Assembly (NCBI RefSeq): GCF_900105735.1
Contig: NZ_LT629793.1
Coordinates: forward strand, 1,612,001 to 1,676,000
Direction of reading: 5' to 3'
Length of the DNA stretch: 64,000 bases
Origin: Pseudomonas yamanorum
Lineage (GTDB): Bacteria > Pseudomonadota > Gammaproteobacteria > Pseudomonadales > Pseudomonadaceae
This document shows, one piece after another, positions 62,500-64,000 of the stretch. Below the pieces are notes generated by a model. It made no database searches and was not told the origin of the DNA. It saw nothing but the letters and a program-made list of their open reading frames with translations. The position numbers and the translations under genes are program-made. The first letter of the stretch is position 1. The number at the start of each line of letters is the position of its first letter.

Positions 62500-63393
62500 T
62501 TACTTCTTGGCGGCGAACAGCGCGTCGAGCTTCTGCTCGAAGGTGTGGTAGTCGATGCGGTCGTAAAGCTCCATGCGGGTTTGCATGGTGTCGATCACGT
62601 TCTGCTGGGTGCCGTCGCGACGGATCGCGGTGTAGACGTTCTCGGCGGCCTTGTTCATGGCGCGGAAGGCCGAGAGCGGGTACAGGACGATGGAAACATC
62701 CGCAGATTTCAGTTGATCGACTGTGTAGAGAGGCGTTGCACCGAATTCGGTGATGTTGGCCAGGATCGGCGCTTTCACGCGGGAGGCGAACAGTTTGTAC
62801 ATCTCAAGCTCAGTGATGGCCTCCGGGAAGACCATGTCGGCGCCGGCCTCGATGCAGGCGGCCGCACGTTCCAGGGCGGACTCCAAACCTTCCACGGCCA
62901 GTGCGTCGGTACGGGCCATGATCACGAAACTGTCATCGGTGCGCGCATCCACGGCGGCCTTGATGCGGTCGACCATTTCCTGCTGGGACACGATTTCTTT
63001 ATTCGGACGATGACCGCAGCGCTTGGCGCCCACCTGGTCTTCAATATGGATCGCCGCCGCGCCGAACTTGATCATCGACTTGACGGTGCGCGCGACGTTG
63101 AACGCCGAGGAGCCAAAACCGGTGTCCACGTCCACCAACAGCGGCAGGTCGCACACGTCGGTGATGCGGCGCACGTCGGTCAGCACGTCATCCAGGCCGG
63201 TGATGCCCAGGTCCGGCACGCCGAGGGAGCCGGCAGCCACCCCGCCACCCGACAGGTAGATCGCCTTGAAACCGGCACGCTTGGCCAGCAGCGCGTGGTT
63301 GGCGTTGATCGCGCCGACAACCTGCAATGGGTGCTCGCTGGCCACGGCGTCACGGAAACGTTGGCCTGGAGTAGTGTTGTTATTGGAACTCAT
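62500..63393 (-). CDS. prpB: 2-Methylisocitrate lyase
   Basis: Cleaves 2-methylisocitrate to pyruvate and succinate. The 297 residues carry the isocitrate-lyase-family signature KRCGH ([20 protein letters not shown]), [20 protein letters not shown] and [12 protein letters not shown]. The gene overlaps the upstream GntR regulator stop by four bases, so regulator and first enzyme are in one unit. Confidence 0.96.
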   Translation of the reverse strand: MSSNNNTTPGQRFRDAVASEHPLQVVGAINANHALLAKRAGFKAIYLSGGGVAAGSLGVPDLGITGLDDVLTDVRRITDVCDLPLLVDVDTGFGSSAFNVARTVKSMIKFGAAAIHIEDQVGAKRCGHRPNKEIVSQQEMVDRIKAAVDARTDDSFVIMARTDALAVEGLESALERAAACIEAGADMVFPEAITELEMYKLFASRVKAPILANITEFGATPLYTVDQLKSADVSIVLYPLSAFRAMNKAAENVYTAIRRDGTQQNVIDTMQTRMELYDRIDYHTFEQKLDALFAAKK

Positions 63394-64000
63394 GACTCAC
63401 CTCGTGATTGGGGAGCGCCGTCCGGGAAGTGACGGGCAATGTTGCGTTTGGAAGCGCCGATATGGCGGCGCATCAACAACTCGGCCAGTTCACCGTCGCG
63501 ATCGGCAATCGCGTCAAGAATGCGGTGATGCTCGGCAAAGGCCTGGCGTGGACGATTGGGGGTGGCGGAGAACTGGATGCGGTACATGCGCACCAACTGA
63601 TACAGCTCGCCGCACAACATTTGGGTCAGGGTGCGGTTACCGGCGCCTTGAATTATCCGGTAATGAAAATCGAAGTCGCCTTCCTGCTGGTAGTAGCCGA
63701 CACCGGCCTGGAAGGCCGCGTCGCGTTCGTGGGTGTGCAGCACCTGGCGCAACTCTTCGATCTCGGCGTCGGTCATGCGCTCGGCGGCCAGGCGACAGGC
63801 CATGCCTTCCAGGGATTCGCGGATTTCGTAGAGTTCGATCAGCTCTTCATGGCTCAAGGACACTACTCGCGCGCCCACATGGGGGATGCGCACCAGCAGG
63901 CGCTGGCCTTCCAGGCGGTGGATCGCCTCACGCAGCGGGCCGCGGCTGATGCCGTAGGTGCGCGCCAGTTCCGGCTCGGAGATCTTGCTGCCGGGGGCGA
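63390..64000 (-). CDS. GntR-family regulator of the prp cluster (N terminus off the right edge)
   Basis: The open frame continues past 64000, so the ORF that appears to start at 63893 is only an internal GTG. Visible are the end of the winged helix ([40 protein letters not shown]) and a complete FCD-type ligand domain ([40 protein letters not shown]). By position it is the GntR repressor/activator of propionate genes typical of Pseudomonas, unlike the sigma-54 PrpR of enterics. The gene is upstream of and overlapping prpB, so it may autoregulate. Confidence 0.9.
   Translation of the reverse strand, partial: APGSKISEPELARTYGISRGPLREAIHRLEGQRLLVRIPHVGARVVSLSHEELIELYEIRESLEGMACRLAAERMTDAEIEELRQVLHTHERDAAFQAGVGYYQQEGDFDFHYRIIQGAGNRTLTQMLCGELYQLVRMYRIQFSATPNRPRQAFAEHHRILDAIADRDGELAELLMRRHIGASKRNIARHFPDGAPQSRGES

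Noticed and set aside
63390..63893. 167-codon ORF as the full GntR gene at the right edge
   Set aside because: The frame continues without stop to 64000 and encodes the helix-turn-helix; the GTG at 63893 is internal.

Overview
The window is a chromosomal segment of a fluorescens-group Pseudomonas. The gene order rmf-pyrD, nasS-nasT ... nasA-kinase-nirB-nirD-nitrate reductase-cobA, oprF-sigX-cmpX-crfX-cmaX-rraA-estX-ppsA-ppsR, and the prp cluster with acnD and prpF is the Pseudomonas core order. The spacers also carry many GTGGGAGC-type REP pairs, which are typical of this group. The DNA is GC-rich throughout. No rRNA, tRNA, CRISPR array or prophage was recognised.

Layout. (1) 1-10.5 kb: start of smc, a GntR regulator, then a purine catabolism cluster (xdhA, xdhB, xdhC, guaD), a second GntR regulator and a BenE-family transporter. 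(2) 10.5-20 kb: housekeeping genes (yggL, dacB, a CHASE/PAS/GGDEF protein, rlmKL, rmf, pyrD). A tandem duplication lies between dacB and the GGDEF gene. (3) 19.9-22.4 kb: three genes resembling a fragment of a SPI-1-type type III secretion island (IagB-like lytic transglycosylase, HilA-like DNA-binding protein, InvG/SctC-like secretin). (4) 22.5-36 kb: the nitrate assimilation regulon, interrupted by an IS110-family element sitting inside a large palindromic repeat. (5) 36-45 kb: envelope-stress and central-carbon core genes. (6) 45.2-52.2 kb: an accessory sulfur/cysteine cluster. It has a MocR regulator diverging from an EamA exporter, a JAMM-ubiquitin-like-E1-rhodanese fusion protein, a cysteine-synthase-like enzyme, a serine acetyltransferase and an AlaX tRNA-editing protein. 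(7) 52.4-55.6 kb: an ABC transporter without a binding protein. (8) 55.7-64 kb: the 2-methylcitrate (propionate) cluster, read leftwards.

How the parts work together. In the nitrate block, NasS (nitrate sensor) and NasT (ANTAR antiterminator) should control three transcription units. Each unit shows a sigma-54 promoter (GG-N10-GC) followed by two hairpins with six-base loops (A at 1, G at 4) and then an intrinsic terminator: nasS itself, the nitrate transporter, and nirB. CobA supplies siroheme for NirB, and a phosphatase-kinase protein is encoded between transporter and reductase.

Most notable observations. First, the fused JAMM/Ubl/E1/rhodanese protein has its diglycine buried in the chain just before an internal Met, next to cysteine-synthesis genes. 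Second, the IS110 left end encodes a candidate bridge RNA whose two loops match the reconstructed target and the element's own ends. Third, antitermination leaders occur at all three nas units, including the regulator genes. Fourth, there is an orphan SPI-1-like trio. All assignments come from reading the sequence; no database search was run.
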